The notes under the pieces were generated by a model. It had not been told where the DNA came from. It did not search any database and saw only the letters and a program-made list of their open reading frames with translations. Both the position numbers and the translations under genes were made by a program. A stretch of 14,365 bases of DNA from CAYORM01 sp964406375 (GTDB lineage: Bacteria > Pseudomonadota > Alphaproteobacteria > DSM-16000 > Inquilinaceae), in contig CAYORM010000075.1 of NCBI GenBank assembly GCA_964406375.1, positions 1 through 14,365 on the forward strand. The letters are read 5' to 3'. Every line of letters starts with the position of its first letter. The first letter of the stretch is position 1. Positions 7,489-13,878 of this stretch are shown piece after piece.

Positions 7489-8301
7489 ATGACCATCCTC
7501 CCGCCGACCGAGCCTTCCGCAGCCGATCCCCATGAGGCGGCCGCGCGCCTGCTGCGCGACCACCGCCAAGCCCCCGCCGCCTTTCCCGGGCTGCCGGAGG
7601 CGCTGGCGCCGCGCGACCTGTCAGCCGCCCACGCCATCCAGGAGAGGCTGCACACCCTGCTCGAGGCCGATGGCTGGGGGGCCCGCACCGGCTGGAAGAT
7701 CGGCTGCACCACCGAGGTGATGCAGCGCTTCCTCGGCATCGCCCATCCCTGCGCCGGCGGCATGCTGGCCGGCGGGATCCATGACGGGACGGCCGATCTG
7801 TCGGCGACGCCGATGCACCGCCCGGGCGTCGAATGCGAGATCGCGGTGCGGCTGGCGCACGATCTGCCGCCCGGGACGACCGATCCGGGTGCGCTGGCGG
7901 CGGCGGTGGGAGAGGTCTTCGCGGCGATCGAGATCGTCGACGATCGCTATGCCGATTTCCGGGCGCTGGGCGCCCCGGGCCTCATCGCCGACGATTTCTT
8001 CCATGCGGCAGCCGTGCTGGGCGGCGCGACGGGAAACTGGCGCGACCTCGATCTCGCCGCCGTCGAAGGGAGCCTCAGCCTCGACGGCGCAACGGTCGAC
8101 ACCGGCACCGGTGCCGCGATCATGGGCCATCCCTTCGCGGCGCTCGCCTGGCTCTCGGCCGAACTCGCAGGCCGCGGCCGCGCCCTGCGCGCCGGCGAGG
8201 TGGTGCTCCTGGGCAGCATCGTGAAGACGCGATGGGTTCCGCGCGGCACCCGGGTCGCGATCGATCTCGGGCCGCTCGGCCGCGCCGAGGCGCGGCTCTG
8301 A
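7489..8301 (+). CDS. 2-oxo-4-pentenoate hydratase / fumarylacetoacetate hydrolase family enzyme (MhpD-like)
   Basis: A metal-dependent hydratase, decarboxylase or hydrolase of the FAH superfamily, 270 residues, matching MhpD in length. Seen: an N-terminal helical part (AAARLLRDHR to AHAIQERLHTLL), the Lys70 motif GWKIG, and the expected metal ligands Glu115 and Glu117 (VECEIAVRL) and Glu148 (AAIEIVDDRYADF). The C-terminal barrel has IMGHPFAALAWL and GEVVLLGSI. Classical members act in meta-cleavage of aromatics, yet no aromatic genes are near. Related FAH-fold enzymes act on 2-keto-3-deoxy sugar acids or cleave 2,4-diketo-3-deoxy acids. The ATG at 7489 is the best start, since homologous sequence begins soon after, but no Shine-Dalgarno is seen. 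The gene is divergent from the SDR gene and its stop is 9 bp from the converging gshA stop. Confidence 0.85.
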   Translation: MTILPPTEPSAADPHEAAARLLRDHRQAPAAFPGLPEALAPRDLSAAHAIQERLHTLLEADGWGARTGWKIGCTTEVMQRFLGIAHPCAGGMLAGGIHDGTADLSATPMHRPGVECEIAVRLAHDLPPGTTDPGALAAAVGEVFAAIEIVDDRYADFRALGAPGLIADDFFHAAAVLGGATGNWRDLDLAAVEGSLSLDGATVDTGTGAAIMGHPFAALAWLSAELAGRGRALRAGEVVLLGSIVKTRWVPRGTRVAIDLGPLGRAEARL

Positions 8302-8310
8302 GGCGTCCGC

Positions 8311-9678
8311 TCAATAGGCGTAGGCGGTGAAGACCGGATCGACCGATCCCTGCCACTCCGTCTCGTAGCGGCGCAGCATCTCACTCGCCTGGGTCTCGCC
8401 CGACTCGGCGATCCGCCAGAGATCGTTGAGGAAGCTCTCCTCATTCGCGCCGATATCGTCGCGGGCGGCCCGCGCCGCCAGCCCCGCCCGGGCGATCTCC
8501 AGCACCTGCAGGGCGAGATCGCGGACGGTGCCGCCCCGGAACGGCGTGGCAAGCCCGGTCCGCGGCACCGCGCGGCGCAGCGCAGCCCGCTCCTCGGCCG
8601 TCCAGTCCTTGACGAGATCCCAGGCGGCATCCAGCGCGGCCGTGTCGTAGAGCAGGCCGACCCACAGCGCCGGCAAGGCGCAGAGCCGGCGCCACGGCCC
8701 GCCATCGGCGCCGCGCATCTCGAGGAAGCGCTTCAGCCGCACCTCGGGAAAGGCGGTCGTCATGTGGTCGGCCCAGTCCGACATCAGCGGCCGCTCGCCC
8801 GGCAGGGCCGGCAGCCGTCCGTCGAGGAAATCGCGGAAGCTCTGGCCGGAGGCGTCGATATAGCGGCCGTCGCGGTAGACGAAGTACATCGGCACATCGA
8901 GCAGCCAGTCGACATAGCGCTCGAAGCCGAAACCGTCCTCGAAGACGAACGGCAGATCGCCGGTCCGGTCCGGATCGGTGTCGGTCCAGACATGGCTGCG
9001 GAAGCTCTGGAAGCCGTTCGGCCGCCCCTCGGTGAAGGGCGAGTTGGCGAACAGCGCCGTCGCCACCGGCTGAAGGGCGAGCCCGACGCGGAACTTCCGC
9101 ACCATGTCGGCCTCGGAGGCGAAGTCGAGATTGACCTGCACGGTGCAGGTCCGGGTCATCATGTCGAGCCCGAGCCGGCCGCGCTTGGGCATGTAGTCCC
9201 GCATGATCCGGTAGCGCCCCTTGGGCATCCAGGGGATGTCCTCGCGACGCCATTTGGGCTGGAAGCCGAGCCCGACCATGCCGATGCCGAGGCGCTCGCC
9301 GACCTCCTTCACCTGTGCCAGATGCGCCGTGACCTCGCGGCAGGTCTCATGGATGGTCCGCAGCGGCGCGCCCGACAGCTCGACCTGCCCGCCGGGCTCA
9401 AGCGTCACCGAGCCGCCATCGGGCCCGGCGAGGGCGATCAGCTTGCCGCCCTCCTCCACGCGCGCCCAGCCATTCGCCGCCAACGCCTCGAGAACGGCCT
9501 GGATGCCGTCCGGCCCGTCATAGGGAAGCGGCGCGAGATCGGAGAGGCGGAAGGCGAACTTCTCGTGCTCGGTCCCGATGCGCCAGGCCTCCGGCGGCTT
9601 GCAGCCGCTCTCGAGATGGGCGACCAGCGCATCGCGGTGCTCGACGGGCACGGCGGCGACGGATTGCGGACCGGACAT
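8311..9678 (-). CDS. gshA: Glutamate--cysteine ligase, plant/alphaproteobacterial type
   Basis: Catalyses ATP-dependent joining of L-glutamate and L-cysteine to gamma-glutamylcysteine, the first and rate-limiting step of glutathione synthesis, in the cytoplasm. The protein has 455 residues, the usual length for the class also found in plants and Rhizobiales and quite unlike the enterobacterial GshA of about 518. Seen: IGTEHEKFAF (34-43), the nucleotide and glutamate site region with LEPGGQVELSGAP, GFQPKWRREDIPWMPKGRY, MTRTCTVQVNLDF, ANSPFTEGRPNGFQSFRSH and a conserved C-terminal VFTAYAY. The ATG at 9678 is taken because family proteins start about 30 residues before the EHEK motif. It has no proper Shine-Dalgarno; a palindrome occupies that position instead. 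It follows rsmE by 70 bp on the same strand, an arrangement common in alphaproteobacteria. Confidence 0.95.
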   Translation of the reverse strand: MSGPQSVAAVPVEHRDALVAHLESGCKPPEAWRIGTEHEKFAFRLSDLAPLPYDGPDGIQAVLEALAANGWARVEEGGKLIALAGPDGGSVTLEPGGQVELSGAPLRTIHETCREVTAHLAQVKEVGERLGIGMVGLGFQPKWRREDIPWMPKGRYRIMRDYMPKRGRLGLDMMTRTCTVQVNLDFASEADMVRKFRVGLALQPVATALFANSPFTEGRPNGFQSFRSHVWTDTDPDRTGDLPFVFEDGFGFERYVDWLLDVPMYFVYRDGRYIDASGQSFRDFLDGRLPALPGERPLMSDWADHMTTAFPEVRLKRFLEMRGADGGPWRRLCALPALWVGLLYDTAALDAAWDLVKDWTAEERAALRRAVPRTGLATPFRGGTVRDLALQVLEIARAGLAARAARDDIGANEESFLNDLWRIAESGETQASEMLRRYETEWQGSVDPVFTAYAY

Positions 9679-9691
9679 CGAAAGGCTTTCG
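9679..9691. repeat. Perfect 13-bp palindrome abutting the gshA start codon
   Basis: CGAAAG-G-CTTTCG, perfectly symmetric around one base, ends exactly at the base before the gshA ATG. It takes the place where a ribosome binding site should be. It could be an operator or a small mRNA hairpin hiding the start; no factor is known to me for it. Confidence 0.45.
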
Positions 9692-9728
9692 GGGACGGTT
9701 GGCAGGGATGGTGCAGATGGATCCAGGC

Positions 9729-9742
9729 GGCCGGAACCGGCC
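9729..9742 (-). terminator. Hairpin after rsmE, before gshA
   Basis: GGCCGG-AA-CCGGCC forms a 5-bp GC stem with a four-base loop and starts six bases after the rsmE stop codon on the minus strand. No T-run follows. It may reduce read-through into gshA or protect the rsmE end of a shared transcript. Confidence 0.3.
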
Positions 9743-9748
9743 CCGCCC

Positions 9749-10495
9749 CTATATGCGGCGGGGCGGCCGGAGATGCCAATCCCCGGCAGCAGCCTGCCAG
9801 ACGGCGAGGGCGGCGATCGCCGCGGTCTCCGCCCTCAGGATGCGCGGGCCGAGCCCGGCGGCCTCGGCCTCCGGCCGGGCGAGCACGGCCGATATCTCCT
9901 CCGGCGTGAAGCCGCCCTCGGGGCCGGTCAGGATCGCGGCCGGCGGTGCCGCGGCGGCGGCGGCGGCGGCCATCGGCCGCGCCTGGCCCGACTCGGCACA
10001 GAGAAGAAGCCGCCGGCCGGCCGGCCATTCGGCGACGAGCCGCTCGAGCGGCACCGGCGGGTGGATCACGGGCAGGTCGAGCCGCTCAGATTGCTGCGCG
10101 GCCGCAACGGCGATCGCCGCCAGCCGCTCGGGCTTGACCCGGGCGGTCTCCGAGCGGCGTGTCAGCACCGGCAGCAGCGCCGCGACCCCCAGCTCGACCG
10201 CCTTCTCGACGATCAGATCAGTCGCATCACGCTTCACCGGTGCGAAGCACAGCCAGAGATCGGGGCCCGTCGCCTGCGGTCGCAGCAGAGACTCGGCGAC
10301 GGCTTCGCCACCGCCCTTGCCGAGGGCGGTGATCCGGCCGCTCCACTCGCCATCACGGCCGTTGAACAGTATAAGGTCGGCCCCGACGCCGAGGCGGAGC
10401 ACGTCGCGAAGCCGGTGCGCCTCGGCACGATCGAGCGGGACCGGCGCGGCCGGGCCGAGCGGAACCGGGACATAAAGGCGAGGGCGCGCAGACAT
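9749..10495 (-). CDS. rsmE: 16S rRNA (uracil(1498)-N3)-methyltransferase
   Basis: A SPOUT-class methyltransferase that makes m3U at position 1498 of 16S rRNA in the small subunit, using S-adenosylmethionine. The protein has 248 residues, normal for the family. Seen: an N-terminal PUA-like domain (RLYVPVPL to LILFNGRDGEWSGRI), then the knotted domain with KRDATDLIVEKAVELG, QQSERLDLPVI, the SAM-binding loop LTGPEGGFTPEE (189-200) and the knot motif LGPRILRAETAAI (215-227). An eight-alanine run at 176-183 comes from a GCC repeat. The ATG at 10495 is fixed by the typical start sequence and an AGGTGA ribosome site; the stop is TAG after a rare ATA codon. It is divergent from ubiA and probably leads an rsmE-gshA unit. 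Confidence 0.95.
   Translation of the reverse strand: MSARPRLYVPVPLGPAAPVPLDRAEAHRLRDVLRLGVGADLILFNGRDGEWSGRITALGKGGGEAVAESLLRPQATGPDLWLCFAPVKRDATDLIVEKAVELGVAALLPVLTRRSETARVKPERLAAIAVAAAQQSERLDLPVIHPPVPLERLVAEWPAGRRLLLCAESGQARPMAAAAAAAAPPAAILTGPEGGFTPEEISAVLARPEAEAAGLGPRILRAETAAIAALAVWQAAAGDWHLRPPRRI
9951..9970. repeat. GCG trinucleotide repeat inside rsmE
   Basis: Between six and seven tandem GCG units. They encode most of the eight-alanine run in RsmE residues 176-183, on a loop before the SAM-binding motif. Length changes would add or remove alanines without shifting the frame. Confidence 0.7.
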
Positions 10496-10627
10496 GGGCG
10501 TCACCTGGAGCGGGCGGATCGTCGGGCGACCGGATAGCAGACCCGGCCGGGCGATCGACAGCGCAGCGGTGACCGGCGGGGCCGGGGCCGGGCTTGCCGG
10601 GCCGGCATCCCAGGGGCCCACCGGCGC
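10496..10627. promoter_or_regulatory. Divergent rsmE / ubiA intergenic region
   Basis: A 132-bp gap that must hold start signals for both genes. It is extremely G+C rich. It contains the 10-bp palindrome CCCGGCCGGG (10542-10551) and an imperfect inverted repeat at 10586-10603 (arms GGCC-G-GGC and GCC-G-GGCC), 24 bases before the ubiA ATG. An AGGGG ribosome site for ubiA lies at 10612-10616. I see no clear -35/-10 elements. Confidence 0.4.
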
Positions 10628-11545
10628 ATGAACGCGCGGTCGGACATCGCGGCGGATGGCTGGATCCATCGCAGCCTGCCGCCCGGGATCAGGCCCTACC
10701 TGCTGCTGATGCGGCTCGACCGGCCGATCGGCACCTGGCTGCTGTTGCTGCCCTGCTGGTGGGGCCTCGCTTTGGCCCCCCATCCGACGGGCTTCGGCTG
10801 GAGCGATGTCGCCCATGCACTGCTGTTCGCGGCCGGCGCGGTGATCATGCGCGGCGCCGGCTGCGTGGTGAATGACATCTTCGACCGCGACATCGACGCG
10901 CAGGTCGCCCGGACCCGCAGCCGCCCGATCCCGAGCGGCGCCGTGTCGGTCGCCGCCGCGCTGCGCTTTCTTGCCGTCCTGCTGCTGCTCGGCCTTCTCA
11001 TCCTTTTGATGTTCAACTGGACGACGATCTGGCTCGGCGCGGCCTCGCTGATCCTCGTCATCCTCTACCCGCTGATGAAGCGGATCACCTGGTGGCCCCA
11101 GGCGTTTCTGGGACTGACCTTCAACTGGGGCGCGCTGCTCGGCTGGACGGCGGTGACCGGGGCGCTCGACTGGCCGGCGGTGATCCTCTACGCCGCGGGC
11201 ATCGCCTGGACGCTCGGCTACGACACGATCTACGCCCATCAGGATGTCGAGGATGATGCGCGGATCGGCATCGGCAGCACCGCCCGGCTGTTCGCCGAGA
11301 AGAGCCCGCGCTGGATCGCCGGCTTCTACACGGCGACGATGGCGCTGCTGCTTGCGGCCGTCGTTGCGGCCGATCTCTCGCCGATCGCCCTCGCGGGCCT
11401 TGTGGCGGGTGGCGCCCATCTCTTCTGGCAGTGCCGTCGCTGGCATCCCGCCGATCCGGCGAGCTGCCTCGTGATCTTCCGCTCCAACCGGGATTTCGGC
11501 CTGATCGTGCTGGCGGGGCTGCTGGCAGGCCGTGCCCTGACATGA
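10628..11545 (+). CDS. ubiA: 4-hydroxybenzoate polyprenyltransferase
   Basis: An integral inner-membrane prenyltransferase that joins the polyprenyl chain to 4-hydroxybenzoate in ubiquinone synthesis, with Mg-bound diphosphate as leaving group. The protein has 305 residues. The two Asp-rich motifs are present: NDIFDRDID at 82-90 and YDTIYAHQDVEDD at 198-210. The N-terminus has LMRLDRPIGTWLLLLPCWWG, a UbiA hallmark, and hydrophobic helices follow at about 63-80, 108-128, 132-150, 160-178, 183-199, 230-250 and 285-303. The ATG at 10628 has an AGGGG ribosome site eleven bases upstream. It is divergent from rsmE. UbiA next to rsmE-gshA is a familiar order in alphaproteobacteria, so this looks like a stable core block. 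Confidence 0.96.
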   Translation: MNARSDIAADGWIHRSLPPGIRPYLLLMRLDRPIGTWLLLLPCWWGLALAPHPTGFGWSDVAHALLFAAGAVIMRGAGCVVNDIFDRDIDAQVARTRSRPIPSGAVSVAAALRFLAVLLLLGLLILLMFNWTTIWLGAASLILVILYPLMKRITWWPQAFLGLTFNWGALLGWTAVTGALDWPAVILYAAGIAWTLGYDTIYAHQDVEDDARIGIGSTARLFAEKSPRWIAGFYTATMALLLAAVVAADLSPIALAGLVAGGAHLFWQCRRWHPADPASCLVIFRSNRDFGLIVLAGLLAGRALT

Positions 11546-11570
11546 CTGTTCACGCTAATTTAAAGATAAT
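11542..11570 (+). promoter_or_regulatory. Candidate sigma-70 promoter for the histidine kinase
   Basis: ATGACT (11542-11547) and GATAAT (11565-11570) match TTGACA and TATAAT at four and five of six bases, with an ideal 17-bp spacer. They lie in the only clearly AT-rich stretch of the window (about 11551-11611), right after the ubiA stop. The transcript would have a leader of about 60 bases before the TTG start. Confidence 0.45.
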
Positions 11571-11637
11571 ATCCTCGATAACCGCTGCGTGGTGATTTAT
11601 TGTCCCCATGCATTGACGGTGGTGAGGGGGCGGCCGG

Positions 11638-13134
11638 TTGGATGTTGTGACGCTGGTGGTGGTGCAGGCCTCGCTTGCCGGGGTACTCGCCGTGGCGATG
11701 GCCGTCTTCTGGCGCCTGCACACGACTATCGCCGGCCTCGGCCTGTGGTCGGGGTCCCTCGCCTGCGTCTCGCTGGCGCTCTGGGGCATCCTGCTGCGCG
11801 GCATCGCCCCCGATTTCGTGACGCTCGTCCTGGCCAATGCCTGCATCCTCTGCGCCCCGCTGCTGACGTGGAACGGCATGCGCCGCTATGCCGGGCGGCA
11901 GACGCGCTGGCTCCTTCCTGCCATCCTCGTCCTCCTGACGGTGGCGATGCATTCCTACTTCGCCTTCGTCGAACCGGACCTCCGGATCCGCGTCGTCCTT
12001 GTGTCCACGGCACTGGCGGCAGGCTTTCTCGCCTGCGCATGGGAGGTGCGGCGCGCCGATGAAGGCGGCGCAGCGCGCATCGCGGCTGGCTGCTACGTCC
12101 TGGTCGCGCTCGGCCTGATCGCTCGCGCCATCGGCCATCTCATCGAAGGCGCGGAGATGCGCACCGGGCCGATGGGCCCCTCGCCGACCGAGGTCATCTA
12201 CTTCCTCTACCAGACCTGCATGATGGTCCTCACGACCTGGGGGCTCGTGGTCATGGCGAGCCATCGGCTGCATCGCCGGGTCGAGCGTGACAATGCCGAG
12301 CTGGTGCGGCTCGCGACCGATCTCGACGCCGCCTATCAGCGCGCCGAACAGGCCAGCCGCGCCAAGTCTGACTTCCTCGCGACCGTCAGCCACGAGCTGC
12401 GCACGCCGCTCAATGCCATCATCGGCTTCTCCGACCTCGCCTTGTCGGTGAACGGTGCGCAGGACGATCCGGCACGCCGGCGCGAGTACTTCACCCACAT
12501 CCTTGACAGCGGCCGCCATCTCCTCGGCATCGTCAACGATATCCTCGACCTCGCCAAGGCGGAGGCCGGTCGCCTGGCGGTCGACCCCGGCCAGGTCGCG
12601 CTGGAGACGGCGCTCAGCCGCGCGATCAACGTGCTGAGCGAGCGCGCCGCGGCGCGCGGGCTGGAGGTGACGCTGGCGATCCACCCCGGTGCCCGCACCT
12701 GCTGGGCGGATGAGCGGGCGCTGGCGCAGATCCTGCTGAACCTGCTGTCGAACGCCGTGAAATTCACCCCGCCGGGCGGCCATGTGGCGATCGAGGCACG
12801 GCCCGCGCGCGGCGGTGATGCCGCTGGCGGGATCGAGATCGAAGTGCGGGATGACGGGGTCGGCATCCCCCCGGAGGAGATCGGCCGGATCCTCAAGCCC
12901 TTCGAGCAGATACAGGAGGGCTATGCCGGCGGCGCCGGCGGCACCGGTCTCGGCCTGCCGATCGTCGAGGCACTGATGCGCCAGCATGGCGGGACGCTGG
13001 CCCTCACCAGCGCCACCGGGATCGGCACCCGCGCCCTTCTGTGGTTTCCGCCGCCGCCCGAGGGTGCGGCGCCCGCACCCGTTGATCCGCCACCGGCGCG
13101 GATCGGCGGTGTCGTCTCCTCCGGCGTCGGCTGA
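11638..13134 (+). CDS. Membrane sensor histidine kinase with seven-TM N-terminal domain (orphan)
   Basis: A 498-residue sensor kinase. Seven hydrophobic segments at about 4-25, 31-53, 60-80, 91-111, 116-136, 145-168 and 184-207 form the input domain; its style (short loops, LANACILCAPLLTWNGMRRYAG) is also seen at the N-terminus of some GGDEF proteins. A helical linker (210-245) leads to the HisKA domain with phospho-acceptor His252 in SHELRTPLNAIIGFSDL. The HATPase domain has the N box with Asn372 (NLLSNAVKFTP), the G1 box RDDGVGI (404-410), the F box PFEQ and the G2 box GTGLGLP. A proline-rich tail ends the protein, with no receiver domain. The TTG start at 11638 is chosen for GAGGGGG seven bases upstream. 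No response regulator is adjacent, so its partner and signal are unknown. The methyltransferase gene follows after 8 bp. Confidence 0.92.
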   Translation: MDVVTLVVVQASLAGVLAVAMAVFWRLHTTIAGLGLWSGSLACVSLALWGILLRGIAPDFVTLVLANACILCAPLLTWNGMRRYAGRQTRWLLPAILVLLTVAMHSYFAFVEPDLRIRVVLVSTALAAGFLACAWEVRRADEGGAARIAAGCYVLVALGLIARAIGHLIEGAEMRTGPMGPSPTEVIYFLYQTCMMVLTTWGLVVMASHRLHRRVERDNAELVRLATDLDAAYQRAEQASRAKSDFLATVSHELRTPLNAIIGFSDLALSVNGAQDDPARRREYFTHILDSGRHLLGIVNDILDLAKAEAGRLAVDPGQVALETALSRAINVLSERAAARGLEVTLAIHPGARTCWADERALAQILLNLLSNAVKFTPPGGHVAIEARPARGGDAAGGIEIEVRDDGVGIPPEEIGRILKPFEQIQEGYAGGAGGTGLGLPIVEALMRQHGGTLALTSATGIGTRALLWFPPPPEGAAPAPVDPPPARIGGVVSSGVG

Positions 13135-13142
13135 GCCCGGCC

Positions 13143-13814
13143 ATGGCCGTGCCGGGTGACATGGCGGATGCCGCCGCCTTCATCCGTGACAATACGGTGC
13201 CGACTCGCCCGCCATTGCTGCCGGAGATCGTCCTCCATCTCGCGGCGGAGGTGACGCCGCTGTGGGAGGCGACGGAGGCGACGCTCGAGCGGCACGGCCT
13301 GCCTCCGCCCTACTGGGCCTTCGCCTGGGCCGGCGGGCAGGCGGTGGCACGCGCACTGCTCGACGCACCGGAGCGGGTGGCGGGCCGGACGGTACTCGAT
13401 TTCGCCTGCGGCTCCGCCGTGGCGGGGATCGCCGCGGCCCGTGCCGGGGCGGCGCGGGTCATCGCCGTCGACATCGACGGATTCGCAGTCGCCGCGGCAC
13501 GGCTCAACGCCGCGGCGAATGGCGTCCCGCTGGAGGTGCGGTGCGCCGACATCGTCGGCGCGCTGCCGGATCCCTGGGCCGGGCTGATCCTCGCCGGCGA
13601 TGTCTGCTACGAGCGGCCGATGGCCGAGCGGGTGCTGCCCTGGCTGCGCGAGCTCGCCCGGCTGGGCGCCACGGTCCTGCTCGGCGATCCGGGCCGAGCC
13701 TACCGCCCCAAGGAGGGCCTGGAGCCCGTCGCCCGCTATGCCGTGCCGACCTCAACGGCGATCGAGAGCACCTCGGTCTGCGAGACGACGGTGTGGCGGC
13801 TCTTGCCCGGCTGA
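13143..13814 (+). CDS. Protein lysine methyltransferase of the ETF-beta (METTL20/ETFBKMT) family
   Basis: A SAM-dependent class I methyltransferase of 223 residues. Seen: the N-terminal AAFIRDNTVP and PPLLPEIVLHLA, the family segment PPYWAFAWAGGQA (55-67), SAM motif I VLDFACGSAVAG (84-95) with acidic Asp110/Asp112 after the second strand, AGDVCYERPMAE (151-162) and LLGDPGRAYRP (179-189). These match the group that methylates lysines of electron transfer flavoprotein beta in mitochondria and alphaproteobacteria; the substrate here is inferred by family. ATG 13143 is the longest start. ATG 13161, six residues on, has a slightly better ribosome site (GGGTGA) and is an equal candidate. It starts 8 bp after the kinase gene and is likely co-transcribed. 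No etfBA genes are in view. Confidence 0.85.
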   Translation: MAVPGDMADAAAFIRDNTVPTRPPLLPEIVLHLAAEVTPLWEATEATLERHGLPPPYWAFAWAGGQAVARALLDAPERVAGRTVLDFACGSAVAGIAAARAGAARVIAVDIDGFAVAAARLNAAANGVPLEVRCADIVGALPDPWAGLILAGDVCYERPMAERVLPWLRELARLGATVLLGDPGRAYRPKEGLEPVARYAVPTSTAIESTSVCETTVWRLLPG

Positions 13815-13818
13815 GCCC

Positions 13819-13835
13819 CGCCGCTTGCCGCGGCG
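13819..13835 (+). terminator. Hairpin after the methyltransferase gene
   Basis: CGCCGC, loop TTGCC, GCGGCG: a six-bp perfect GC stem starting five bases after the stop codon. No T-run follows, so intrinsic termination would be weak. Confidence 0.4.
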
Positions 13836-13853
13836 CGGCCGGCTTCCTATCGT
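13825..13853 (+). promoter_or_regulatory. Weak candidate promoter for glcD
   Basis: TTGCCG (13825-13830) and TATCGT (13848-13853), each four of six to consensus, with a 17-bp spacer. A start near 13860 would leave a 19-base leader holding the GGAGGG ribosome site (13867-13872). It overlaps the hairpin above, so the two assignments compete. Confidence 0.25.
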
Positions 13854-13878
13854 CGCCCGGAACCACGGAGGGACCGCC

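Noticed and set aside
7416..7763. N-terminal extension of the SDR gene
   Set aside because: It would overlap the divergent hydratase gene. The ATG at 7415 has a strong ribosome site and begins just before the cofactor-binding motif.
9578..10537. Plus-strand open frame of 319 codons opposite gshA and rsmE
   Set aside because: It overlaps two well-supported minus-strand genes and shows no domain; it is a shadow frame.
10542..10603. GGCC/CCGGG repeats as a specific operator or riboswitch
   Set aside because: They are short self-complementary GC words typical of the base composition. No known riboswitch core or conserved spacing could be recognised.
10496..11446. N-terminal extension of RsmE by about 300 residues
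   Set aside because: It runs antisense through ubiA and is low-complexity; RsmE-like sequence starts at 10495.
11551..11611. AT-rich stretch as a sign of horizontal transfer or an origin
   Set aside because: It is only about 60 bp long between two genes of ordinary composition, with no repeats, DnaA-box cluster or mobile gene; a promoter explains it better.
11560..12987. Long minus-strand open frame of 475 codons opposite the histidine kinase
   Set aside because: It is a low-complexity Arg/Asp/Gly/Ala-rich frame antisense to a gene with complete kinase motifs. Such long shadow frames are expected at this GC content.
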